Position numbers and translations under genes: made by a program. 6,174 bases of DNA, from positions 50,202-56,375 of the forward strand of contig NVVB01000019.1 in assembly GCA_002402085.1 (NCBI GenBank), given 5' to 3'. Positions 1-5,748 of the stretch are shown one piece after another (position 1 is the first letter of the stretch; each line of letters begins with the position of its first letter). Below the pieces are notes generated by a model, which was not told the DNA's origin, searched no databases, and was given only the letters and a program-made list of their open reading frames with translations. The DNA is from Gammaproteobacteria bacterium. Its GTDB lineage: Bacteria; Pseudomonadota; Gammaproteobacteria; Pseudomonadales; UBA3067.

Positions 1-1
1 T

Positions 2-433
2 CTTTTTCTTCCTCAAATAAAAGCTCAAGCGAATGGACGCGTGATCCAACTCGGCACCATTGGCGCACTCAAGCCTAATAGCAGGATGCCACAATATTAC
101 GCAGCCAAAGCCACGCTCGCCAACCTCACGGTTAGCCTCAGTAAAGAGCTGGCCAATACCGGCGTCACTGTCAACGCAGTCTCGCCGGGCTTAATCAAAA
201 CCGAAGAAATAGAACAGTATTATAAAATTAGGGCAGAAAAGAAAAACTGGGGCAGCGAATGGGTCGATATAGAAGCAGCCATCGCCAAATATGACTTCCC
301 CAACCCCTGTGGCAGGATCGCAAGAAGAGAGGAGATCGCCGACTTAGTGAGCTTTTTAGCAAGCCCTAGAGCGGCCTATATAAACGGCCAAACAATTCGC
401 ATCGATGGCGGCGCACTCGAGCTAGCTATCTGA
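2..433 (+). CDS. Short-chain dehydrogenase/reductase (SDR), 3' part only
   Basis: Frame 2 is open from the first bases of the window to the TGA at 431-433, so the gene starts upstream and only about 143 C-terminal residues are visible. A GTG at 41 is an internal Val, not the start, because the SDR core continues upstream of it. Visible classical SDR marks are the catalytic YxxxK (YYAAK, Tyr codon 95-97, Lys codon 107-109), the NAVSPGLIKTE segment after it, and a C-terminal ASPRAAYINGQTIRIDGG segment typical of the cofactor/tetramer end. Members are about 250 residues, cytosolic, and use NAD(P)H to interconvert carbonyls and alcohols. The substrate cannot be told from this part. The residue 13 positions before the catalytic Tyr, normally Ser (as in FabG S138/Y151), is Thr (ACC, 56-58). 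Family membership is secure; the specific reaction is unknown. Confidence 0.9.
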   Translation, partial: LFLPQIKAQANGRVIQLGTIGALKPNSRMPQYYAAKATLANLTVSLSKELANTGVTVNAVSPGLIKTEEIEQYYKIRAEKKNWGSEWVDIEAAIAKYDFPNPCGRIARREEIADLVSFLASPRAAYINGQTIRIDGGALELAI

Positions 434-443
434 ATACGCCACT

Positions 444-472
444 AAAAGTTACCTGTTATATCAAAAAGTTAC
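444..472. repeat. 9-bp direct repeat AAAAGTTAC, two copies 20 bp apart
   Basis: AAAAGTTAC occurs at 444-452 and 464-472. The start-to-start distance of 20 bp is close to two helical turns, which would put both copies on the same DNA face. This would suit an operator for a dimeric regulator, but two copies in an AT-rich stretch can also arise by chance. No regulator is assigned. Confidence 0.35.
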
Positions 473-642
473 AAAAACAAGTGATTTATAACTATTAATG
501 CAATAGGTTTTAGGTTATTAATTCGTTGATGGAGTTCTCACTACAGCAAGGACTTTGGACACTATAAGGCGCATTCGCTAATGTTTCCGAGTTTTTTGCG
601 AGACGATCATCATAAATTATCGCTGGGGAAGCATATCCTCGT

Positions 643-772
643 AGGACGACTTGGGAAAAGTCGTTCTGGTTGGTTTGCAGTATTGAAAATGGGTAAACCC
701 TACTCGGTTATCGAATAGGGTGTCGGAAGCGGGCAAATAGTTGTCAACCTTGCGGGCACAGTACTGGTTGGC
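643..772 (+). promoter_or_regulatory. Structured 5' leader with three stem-loops upstream of the HD-GYP gene
   Basis: There are three consecutive inverted repeats. Hairpin 1: 643-652 (AGGACGACTT) pairs with 658-667 (AAGTCGTTCT), ten pairs including one G-U, loop GGGAA. Hairpin 2: ACCCTA 697-702 pairs with TAGGGT 716-721, and after one C/A mismatch TCG 704-706 pairs with CGA 712-714, loop GTTAT. Hairpin 3: GTCAACC 743-749 pairs with GGTTGGC 766-772 with one G-U pair. It ends only two bases before the Shine-Dalgarno AAGGGG (775-780). An alternative stem TCCT 636-639/AGGA 643-646 would compete with hairpin 1. CTGGTTGG occurs twice (666-673 and 764-771). The layout suggests an RNA-level control element. 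Whether it is a known class is unproven; a loose resemblance to c-di-GMP-I (GEMM) riboswitches is discussed in the findings. Confidence 0.4.
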
Positions 773-774
773 AG

Positions 775-780
775 AAGGGG
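775..780 (+). promoter_or_regulatory. Ribosome binding site of the HD-GYP gene
   Basis: AAGGGG lies six bases before the ATG at 787 and supports that start over the in-frame GTG at 799. It sits immediately 3' of hairpin 3 (743-772), so folding of the leader could affect its accessibility. Confidence 0.6.
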
Positions 781-786
781 TGGGTA

Positions 787-2100
787 ATGGGTAATGTCGT
801 GAGCAGAGAACAAATTAAGGTGAATCTTACCGATCTAAAGATAGGCATGTATGTCTGTCAGCTGGATCGGCCCTGGATAGAAACCCCTTTTCTTCTGCAA
901 GGCTTACTAATTAAAGCAGGACGCGATATTGCAGCGCTGCAGAGACACTGTGACTTCGTCTACGTGGACATCACTAAAAGCGCTTCTAAAGTAATCAAGC
1001 AGCACTTTGTACACGTCGCAAAGAATAAAGTATCCAAACTCCATCCAGACAAAACCTCAGCCTCTCCCGCGAACAAAAAGTCTCCTGCCAAAGAATCCAA
1101 ATTCAAGAAAGCCGCCTACGCCATCAGCTTAACGGTCGAGAAAGAGCTGCCTCAAGCAGACATCGCATTTCAAGACTTATCCCAAGCCATGCAGAGCGTC
1201 TTCAACAATGTACGTAACAACCAGTCCATTGACGTGCAAGCCACCAAACAAGCCGCGAAAGAAATGGTCGGCAGCATAATCCGCAACCCTGATGCCTTTG
1301 TATGGCTGGCTCGGGTCAAGGAGAAAGACTCCTATAGTTACGAACATTCCATTCGATCCGCCATTCTAGCGATAGTCTTCGGCCGTCACCTAGGACTTCC
1401 GCCTGCGCCCCTACAAAACTTAGCCATGGGGGTACTTCTCTCTGAGGTCGGTATGGCCAAAATCCCAGATGAGATCTTGAAGAAAAAGGGCAAACTCACC
1501 GACGAAGAATTTGAAATCGTTAAAAAGCACGTTGAATACAGTGCAGAGATATTATCCACCACCCCCGGGGTATCGGATCAAGTCTTACAGGTCGTCTGGA
1601 GCCATCACGAACGGCATGACGGCAGCGGGTACCCTCGCCAGTTGAGAGGCCAGCAAATCCACCCACTCGGCAAAATCGCCGGCATAGTGGATTGTTACGA
1701 TGCAATGACTAGCCCTCGAAGCCATGCCAAACCCAAAACAGCATCAGACGCCGTAGCAATGCTTTATAAAATGCGTAACAAGGATTTCCAATCGGAGTTA
1801 GTCGAGCAGTTCATACAAGCAATAGGCCTCTACCCTACGGGCACGCTTGTGCAGCTAAGTACCGATGAAGTGGGCATCATCATTTCTCAAAACAAAGACC
1901 GTCGCCTTTGTCCAAAAGTAATGGTGGTTCTCGATGAAAATAAAATCCCAATCTACCCCTCTAAAATCATCGACTTAATACACTATCAAAAAAATACCGC
2001 TGAACAGGCCAAGATCAGCATCTCATTAGACTTAAAGGCCGGTGCCTTTGACATCTACCCTCAAGACATCATGGTGATGAGCGAATCCTCCGCGATGTAA
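787..2100 (+). CDS. DUF3391 + HD-GYP domain protein with degenerate HD dyad
   Basis: This is a 437-residue soluble protein with no signal peptide or membrane segment. Residues about 8-62 match the DUF3391 N-terminus (DLKIGMYVCQLDRPW, then a F-VYVD segment). Residues about 63-120 are a Lys/Ser/Pro-rich basic linker. Residues about 180-350 form the HD-GYP domain, followed by the usual C-terminal segment (VGIIISQNKDRRLCPKVMVVLD). Active HD-GYP proteins hydrolyse cyclic di-GMP at a metal centre. Here several ligand positions are kept: H187 (YEHS), H248 (KKHVE), H273-H274, D302, and the HHERHDGSGYP signature at 273-283. However, the family's LLHDIGK reads LLSEVGM: His to Ser219 (1441-1443), Asp to Glu220 (1444-1446), Lys to Met223 (1453-1455). 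Loss of the name-giving HD pair predicts weak or no phosphodiesterase activity. The intact GYP motif would fit a binding or scaffold role; this is inference. The start is supported by AAGGGG six bases upstream. The downstream sensor gene lies 308 bases away on the same strand. Confidence 0.93.
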   Translation: MGNVVSREQIKVNLTDLKIGMYVCQLDRPWIETPFLLQGLLIKAGRDIAALQRHCDFVYVDITKSASKVIKQHFVHVAKNKVSKLHPDKTSASPANKKSPAKESKFKKAAYAISLTVEKELPQADIAFQDLSQAMQSVFNNVRNNQSIDVQATKQAAKEMVGSIIRNPDAFVWLARVKEKDSYSYEHSIRSAILAIVFGRHLGLPPAPLQNLAMGVLLSEVGMAKIPDEILKKKGKLTDEEFEIVKKHVEYSAEILSTTPGVSDQVLQVVWSHHERHDGSGYPRQLRGQQIHPLGKIAGIVDCYDAMTSPRSHAKPKTASDAVAMLYKMRNKDFQSELVEQFIQAIGLYPTGTLVQLSTDEVGIIISQNKDRRLCPKVMVVLDENKIPIYPSKIIDLIHYQKNTAEQAKISISLDLKAGAFDIYPQDIMVMSESSAM

Positions 2101-2107
2101 TCAATTA

Positions 2108-2143
2108 GAGGTTTAAGCGTTTTAGAATCAACGCCTAAACCTC
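2108..2143 (+). terminator. Stem-loop after the HD-GYP gene, possible terminator without U-tract
   Basis: GAGGTTTAAGCG (2108-2119) pairs with CGCCTAAACCTC (2132-2143): eleven of twelve positions pair, with one A/C mismatch. Two further T-A pairs (2120-2131, 2121-2130) extend the stem into the loop. It starts seven bases after the stop codon, where a terminator is expected. No T-run follows on the plus strand (AAAGACCC), so it may instead be a 3' end-protecting or Rho-assisted hairpin. Confidence 0.5.
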
Positions 2144-2408
2144 AAAGACCCACCCCCTCCCCGCCTACGAACACAAGCCACCTGCCGCAAGCACGCTCTC
2201 TCGACCAGCATACTTTTTCGTCCTCTGCGCTCAATTACCTATGTCAATTGAACAACATTCTCCTATCATTACTATAGGGGCAGCAGGCGATTCCTCCGTA
2301 AGGTCAATCCTGCAATGAACCGCGAGGCGCATTCCCCCAGCATTTGTAACCGCTCGAGCAATTCAATTTTGTCAGAGGGTAATCCAAGATTTTGGCCCCG
2401 TATTAACT
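2144..2408. other. Intergenic region upstream of the GAF-PAS sensor gene
   Basis: There is no coding frame I can support. The sequence is C-rich just after the hairpin (2151-2165). It contains one weak promoter candidate (2248-2275). No Shine-Dalgarno precedes the ATG at 2409: the only purine-rich motif, AGAGGG at 2374-2379, is about 29 bases upstream, too far to serve it. Confidence 0.5.
2248..2275 (+). promoter_or_regulatory. Candidate sigma70-type promoter for the GAF-PAS sensor gene
   Basis: TTGAAC (2248-2253) is a four-of-six -35 match, and TACTAT (2270-2275) is a four-of-six -10 match at 16-bp spacing. TATAGG (2273-2278) is an alternative -10 at 19 bp. The predicted start would leave a 5' leader of roughly 125 bases. 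The match is weak and given only as a candidate. Confidence 0.3.
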
Positions 2409-4484
2409 ATGATTCATATTAATCAAGAACAGTTATACAAAAGCATCGCAGAACTGCAAAGACTATTTCTAAGCGGGGAAGAAAAACAACTCATTTATGA
2501 AAAGTTCATCGCCCAACTGAACTCATTTATTCCGTGTCAGTTTTTATTCCTGGGGCGCATTTTAGACACTCAGTCTGCCCACCCAAAATTTGAGCATTGG
2601 GTTTCAACGGTCGACAAAAACAACGAGTACTCAGTATCTCGGTGCTCTGTCAGCAACGCCAATTTAGACGTAAATAACGTTGCATTTATTGAACACAATC
2701 CACCCGTCACCCTACGACAACTAAAAACTGATCACCCGCCCATTCACAGCCTACATTCTATTCCACTGATCTATAAAAACACCTCGCAGGGCCTACTTGG
2801 AATCATCAATAAAGAAGACCAATACAGCGAAGCTACGGTGCTCGAACTAAGCTCTCTGTTCGACACCCTTGCGTCATTAATTTACCACTTCGAAAACAGC
2901 CCACCCCTTCACGCCACACAGCGCATAAACAACAAGAATGCCACCCAAGAAAAACCAAAAGGCGCGCCCATCAATACTAGCGATGCCGACTGCACCCCAG
3001 CGAAGTCTAGTTCGGATCAAAGTCAACGAACGCTTCAAAGCCTTCTCAATCTGGGCCTTACAGGCATCGTGTTAATTAACATTGAAGGCATATTCATCGA
3101 AGTTAATGACATATTCTGCGATCTAGTAGGATTCAAGAAAGAGCAATTGATCAATCACTCTTGGATAGAAATCACCCATCCTGCGGATAGAGATTCAGAC
3201 CAATATTTCTTTGAACGCGTTAACACATCAAACGGGCTGCACCACACCACCGAAAAACGCTTTTTAAGAGCCGACAAAAAGTCCGTTAGCGTACTCATGA
3301 CAGCCAATCGAGTTCAAAACGAGCACGGCAAAACAGTTCAGTTTGCAGTTATTCTTCAGGACGTTACCAACAAAAACCAAGAACTAGAAAAATTCAGATT
3401 GGTTTTCGAACAATCTTCAGACCCTCACTTCATCTGCGATACGGACAAAATCATTGATTGCAACCAAGCGGCCATTGAAATATTAGGCTGCGGCTCAAAA
3501 GAAGAAACACTTAAAATCCACCCTAAAAACATTTCCCCGCCCACCCAAGAGGAAACCCTCACAGAAATCGATCAATCCCCGATGACCTATCACGGCAGAC
3601 ATAATGGCATTCATCGCTTCGACTGGATTTACCAAAACACGAAAGGAAAATTAATCAGCATCGAAATCATGCTGAACCCGGTTTATATTGGCAACAAGCC
3701 CGCCCTACTCATTGTTTGGCATGACAATACCGCGATTAAAGAAACTAAGGAATTGCTTACTAATGCTAAGAAAATAGCCTTAGAGGCCGTAAAATCAAAA
3801 AACAAATATTTAGTCTCTTTGTCCTGCCAACTACGAACTCACCTCAATTCAATTTACTTTTTAAACGAAAGCCTGGTCGATAGCTTAACGGGCGGGATTC
3901 CAGAGATCGACCACCTTAAACTAAAAACCATTCAATGCAGCGCCTCGCGCTTAATCGCATTAGTCGACCAAATAGACCAAGATGCAAAACACGACGAATC
4001 CCCAAAGGAAGTCTTCGACATATCCAACACCGTCCAGGAACTCTGTACTCAGATCAACCCAGACGCACAACCTGAACTACTACAACTAAAACCTTCCGAT
4101 AACGACAGCGAAAACCTTAACGTCTATGGTAAAAAGAACATTATTAAACAGGTTATTTTGGACATTTTGAACACCTCGATCAAAGACGGCTCGCAAGGCA
4201 CCGTTATTGTCTCACTGCAAAAACTCGTGGATAAAAAGATAGGCCAGGCCGTTAAAGTCTCGATTTGTAAAGAAGGGCAAGCAAACGCCCTAAACCCAAG
4301 CGAGAGTACTCCCGACACCCGATCAGTCGCGAAGCAAATCCAACTAGAGCGAGCGTCCACCCTCGATCTCGTATCAAAACTAGGCGGCAGAATGGATAAC
4401 GATGGCGGGAAAAGCTCAAACAATGTGGATTTATTGTTCCCAATATTTTTAGAAAACAACCAACCGTCTCCGCCTTCTTCGTAG
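2409..4484 (+). CDS. GAF-PAS-PAS sensor protein with degenerate histidine-kinase core (pseudokinase)
   Basis: This is a 691-residue cytoplasmic protein with no membrane segment. Residues about 20-160 look like a GAF domain (SIPLIYKNTSQGLLGIINKE). Residues 165-205 are a polar linker. PAS 1 spans about 206-325 (ending QFAVILQDVTNKNQE) and PAS 2 about 329-445. Residues 455-528 follow the DHp helix pattern and 565-680 follow the HATPase_c pattern. The kinase core has lost its catalytic residues. The H-box SHELRTPLN reads SCQLRTHLN with Cys473 (TGC, 3825-3827) at the phospho-acceptor position. The N-box Asn positions are Asp585 and Thr589. The G1 Asp is Lys621. The G2 motif GTGLGLA aligns to QIQLERA (643-649), with no glycine left. 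Fold-level residues such as LGGRM (658-662) remain. There is no receiver domain in the protein or among its neighbours in view. The frame upstream is open back to the TGA at 2316 but has no ATG, GTG or TTG, so ATG 2409 is the first possible start despite lacking a Shine-Dalgarno. Ligands of the GAF and PAS domains are unknown. The architecture is clear; the non-catalytic role is inferred. Confidence 0.87.
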   Translation: MIHINQEQLYKSIAELQRLFLSGEEKQLIYEKFIAQLNSFIPCQFLFLGRILDTQSAHPKFEHWVSTVDKNNEYSVSRCSVSNANLDVNNVAFIEHNPPVTLRQLKTDHPPIHSLHSIPLIYKNTSQGLLGIINKEDQYSEATVLELSSLFDTLASLIYHFENSPPLHATQRINNKNATQEKPKGAPINTSDADCTPAKSSSDQSQRTLQSLLNLGLTGIVLINIEGIFIEVNDIFCDLVGFKKEQLINHSWIEITHPADRDSDQYFFERVNTSNGLHHTTEKRFLRADKKSVSVLMTANRVQNEHGKTVQFAVILQDVTNKNQELEKFRLVFEQSSDPHFICDTDKIIDCNQAAIEILGCGSKEETLKIHPKNISPPTQEETLTEIDQSPMTYHGRHNGIHRFDWIYQNTKGKLISIEIMLNPVYIGNKPALLIVWHDNTAIKETKELLTNAKKIALEAVKSKNKYLVSLSCQLRTHLNSIYFLNESLVDSLTGGIPEIDHLKLKTIQCSASRLIALVDQIDQDAKHDESPKEVFDISNTVQELCTQINPDAQPELLQLKPSDNDSENLNVYGKKNIIKQVILDILNTSIKDGSQGTVIVSLQKLVDKKIGQAVKVSICKEGQANALNPSESTPDTRSVAKQIQLERASTLDLVSKLGGRMDNDGGKSSNNVDLLFPIFLENNQPSPPSS

Positions 4485-4618
4485 CAAACCTTGAGGCCCG
4501 ACTCACCTCATCGCTATCCCTCACACCCTCACCCTTTAACAGCCCACAAACCCGTTTTAATCACTGCCCAGAAAGTTTACGTTTTCGCTCCCTCCCCTGA
4601 CCCCAGCCTATGATTCTC

Positions 4619-4636
4619 GATCAACTTTTTTTGATC
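4619..4636. repeat. Short perfect inverted repeat GATCAA/TTGATC
   Basis: GATCAA (4619-4624) and TTGATC (4631-4636) are exact reverse complements around CTTTTT. The 6-bp stem is weak. The T-run lies in the loop rather than after the stem, so it is not a normal terminator. It could be a protein-binding palindrome just upstream of the TAGAAT hexamer, or chance. Confidence 0.3.
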
Positions 4637-4711
4637 CGGTTTTACTGTAGAATTGCTAAGCATGAAAAAGCATCAATCAGCACGCCCGAACGTTATAGGC
4701 CTGACCTTTGA

Positions 4712-4740
4712 TTGACCAAAAATTCAACGCCCCCATTTAT
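4712..4740 (+). promoter_or_regulatory. Candidate sigma70-type promoter for the hydrolase gene
   Basis: TTGACC (4712-4717) matches five of six -35 bases. At 17-bp spacing lies ATTTAT (4735-4740), only three of six for the -10. The start would fall about 40 bases before the ATG. TAGAAT at 4648-4653 (five of six, preceded by TG) is a competing -10 but its -35 region is only a T-run. Either or neither may be used. Confidence 0.3.
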
Positions 4741-4773
4741 CAAGCATTAACAATCACACAACTTTAGCGCCAA

Positions 4774-4779
4774 AGAGGA
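4774..4779 (+). promoter_or_regulatory. Ribosome binding site of the hydrolase gene
   Basis: AGAGGA sits seven bases before the ATG at 4787. It decides for that start over the in-frame ATG at 4808, which has no comparable site and would remove the first beta strand of the fold. Confidence 0.7.
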
Positions 4780-4786
4780 CTAGATC

Positions 4787-5569
4787 ATGTTAATAAAACG
4801 GCTGTATATGAATAACCCGTTGAGGAACTATAGCTATATTATTGTTTGCGAAGACACCCAAGCAGCGGCCGTGATTGACCCTTTTGACGCAGATATGATC
4901 CTTGATTGCGCGAAAGAAAACGGTTGGCAGATCGAAAAAATCATCAACACCCATGAACATTTCGATCATATCCAAGGAAACGAAGCCGTAGTCAAAGCCA
5001 CTCAAGCAAAAATAGTCGCCCACGTGAATGCCAAAGACAGCATTCCCAACGTCGACCACTTAGTAACCGCAGGGGATACCATTCAAGTTGGAAGCTCAAT
5101 CGAACTCACGGCATTAGACACCCCGGGCCACACCTTCGCTCACTTATGCTTATTTTCCGCTCAAGGAACGCCGAGATTATTTTGTGGCGACACGCTATTT
5201 AATGCCGGTGCAGGCAACTGCTACACAGGCAATGCGAATGCACTTTACAAAACCTTTAGCGAACAATTATTCAAGCTGCCCCTTAACACCGAGGTGTACC
5301 CTGGGCACGACTACATCACTAATAACCTAGAATTCTCCTTAGATCGAGAACCTGACAATGAGTTCGCTCATCAATTACTACAAGAAGTCAGTGCTCAAAC
5401 CCCGCAAACTCGCATGGTCACCACATTAGAAATTGAAGGGAAAATGAATGCATTTTTCCGCCTGAGCAATAAACAAATCATCAACAAGCTATTAGAGTCA
5501 TTCCCTGACATTTCTCCATCAGAAGAGCAGGTATTTGTTCACCTGAGAAAGCTAAGGGATAAGTGGTAG
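4787..5569 (+). CDS. gloB: Metallo-beta-lactamase-fold hydroxyacylglutathione hydrolase (glyoxalase II type)
   Basis: At 260 residues the protein has the usual glyoxalase II length. The dinuclear metal site is complete: THEHFDH gives H56, H58, D60 and H61, then H115 (DTPGHT), D135 (CGDTLF) and H174 (YPGHDY). Glyoxalase II hydrolyses S-lactoylglutathione to lactate and glutathione in the cytosol, the second step of methylglyoxal detoxification. The C-terminal helical region is present, with NAFFR (221-225) in place of the usual NPFLR and a terminal RKLRDKW that could supply basic glutathione contacts (R254, R257). The loop that usually reads GCGRxFEG is GAGNCYTG (141-148), so the basic residue there is Asn144. 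This may mark a subfamily with a shifted substrate. The gene appears to be its own transcription unit, 302 bases after the sensor gene, with a good Shine-Dalgarno. The fold and metal site are certain; the exact thioester substrate is likely but not proven. Confidence 0.88.
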   Translation: MLIKRLYMNNPLRNYSYIIVCEDTQAAAVIDPFDADMILDCAKENGWQIEKIINTHEHFDHIQGNEAVVKATQAKIVAHVNAKDSIPNVDHLVTAGDTIQVGSSIELTALDTPGHTFAHLCLFSAQGTPRLFCGDTLFNAGAGNCYTGNANALYKTFSEQLFKLPLNTEVYPGHDYITNNLEFSLDREPDNEFAHQLLQEVSAQTPQTRMVTTLEIEGKMNAFFRLSNKQIINKLLESFPDISPSEEQVFVHLRKLRDKW

Positions 5570-5640
5570 GCAAACCATCGATAGAACAAGTCGCCCCGTG
5601 CACAGGCGATGTCTCAAGCGAACAAGGCATAAACGATAGA

Positions 5641-5677
5641 GGGCTCAATGACAGTGAGCCCATACAATGATGAGCCC
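5641..5677. repeat. Inverted repeat with two competing 3' arms (GGGCTCA / TGAGCCC x2)
   Basis: GGGCTCA (5641-5647) is the exact reverse complement of TGAGCCC at 5655-5661, with a seven-base loop, and of a second TGAGCCC at 5671-5677. The left arm can therefore pair with either copy, giving two mutually exclusive stems. It lies about 70 bases after the hydrolase stop codon and could act as its transcript end. No T-run follows on the plus strand, while the minus-strand continuation TCTATCGTTT is only mildly T-rich. Confidence 0.5.
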
Positions 5678-5722
5678 AAGCAGTAAGAAGCCTAGACCGT
5701 AACGATGGCTACACTACGTAGC

Positions 5723-5748
5723 GCCAACGAACAAGGAAGGTCGTTGGC
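5723..5748. repeat. Perfect 8-bp inverted repeat GCCAACGA/TCGTTGGC
   Basis: GCCAACGA (5723-5730) and TCGTTGGC (5741-5748) are exact reverse complements separated by a ten-base purine-rich loop ACAAGGAAGG. The left arm overlaps the second CGAACAAGG repeat. It may be an RNA hairpin or a DNA-binding site. No T-run follows on either strand. Confidence 0.5.

Larger units (their letters stand above)
434..786. other. Intergenic/leader region between SDR and HD-GYP genes
   Basis: This is 353 bases without a convincing coding frame. The first part (434-500) is AT-rich and holds a 9-bp direct repeat. No U-tract terminator is visible after the SDR gene. Two possible sigma70 -10 elements are TATAAC (487-492) and TATAAG (563-568), but neither has a good -35 at the right distance, so no promoter is called. 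The second part (about 636-780) is rich in stem-loops and leads directly into the ribosome binding site of the HD-GYP gene. Confidence 0.6.
4485..4786. other. Intergenic region between sensor gene and hydrolase gene
   Basis: These 302 bases hold no supported gene. The first third is C-rich with a repeated CCTCAC (4519-4534 area) and a weak TGAGG/CCTCA pairing after the stop, without a T-run, so no terminator is called. A small palindromic stem lies at 4619-4636, a good isolated -10 hexamer TAGAAT at 4648-4653 lacks a convincing -35, and a better promoter candidate lies at 4712-4740. Confidence 0.5.

Noticed and set aside
1520..1705. Minus-strand open frame of 61 codons inside the HD-GYP gene
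   Set aside because: It lies opposite the conserved HD-GYP core, its product has no recognisable features, and there is no ribosome binding site: a shadow frame.
2269..2280. TTACTATAGGGG resembling the end of a T7-type phage promoter
   Set aside because: Only the last ten or so bases are alike; the upstream specificity part is missing and no phage gene is present.
569..2334. AGGCGCATTC present upstream of both signalling genes (567-576 and 2325-2334)
   Set aside because: A single 10-base match between two places in a 6-kb window is expected by chance, and the distances to the two genes differ greatly.
4124..4524. Two overlapping minus-strand frames opposite the 3' end of the sensor gene
   Set aside because: They overlap each other in different frames and oppose a frame that follows the HATPase_c pattern; their composition is Ser/Leu/Arg-rich without domain features.
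4662..4715. 17-codon plus-strand frame beginning MKKHQSARP just after a TAGAAT hexamer
   Set aside because: No Shine-Dalgarno and no family resemblance; its length is within chance. Could only be raised by conservation or ribosome profiling.
4790..5059. Minus-strand frame of 89 codons opposite the hydrolase gene
   Set aside because: It mirrors the metal-binding THEHFDH region of the plus-strand gene; no independent support.
5481..5663. Minus-strand frame of 60 codons over the end of the hydrolase gene
   Set aside because: No start signal, low-complexity product, half of it opposite coding sequence.
5723..5748. GCCAAC/GTTGGC arms considered as an integron attC site
   Set aside because: The arms do not fit RYYYAAC/GTTRRRY in full, and 26 bases is far too short for attC; no integrase nearby.
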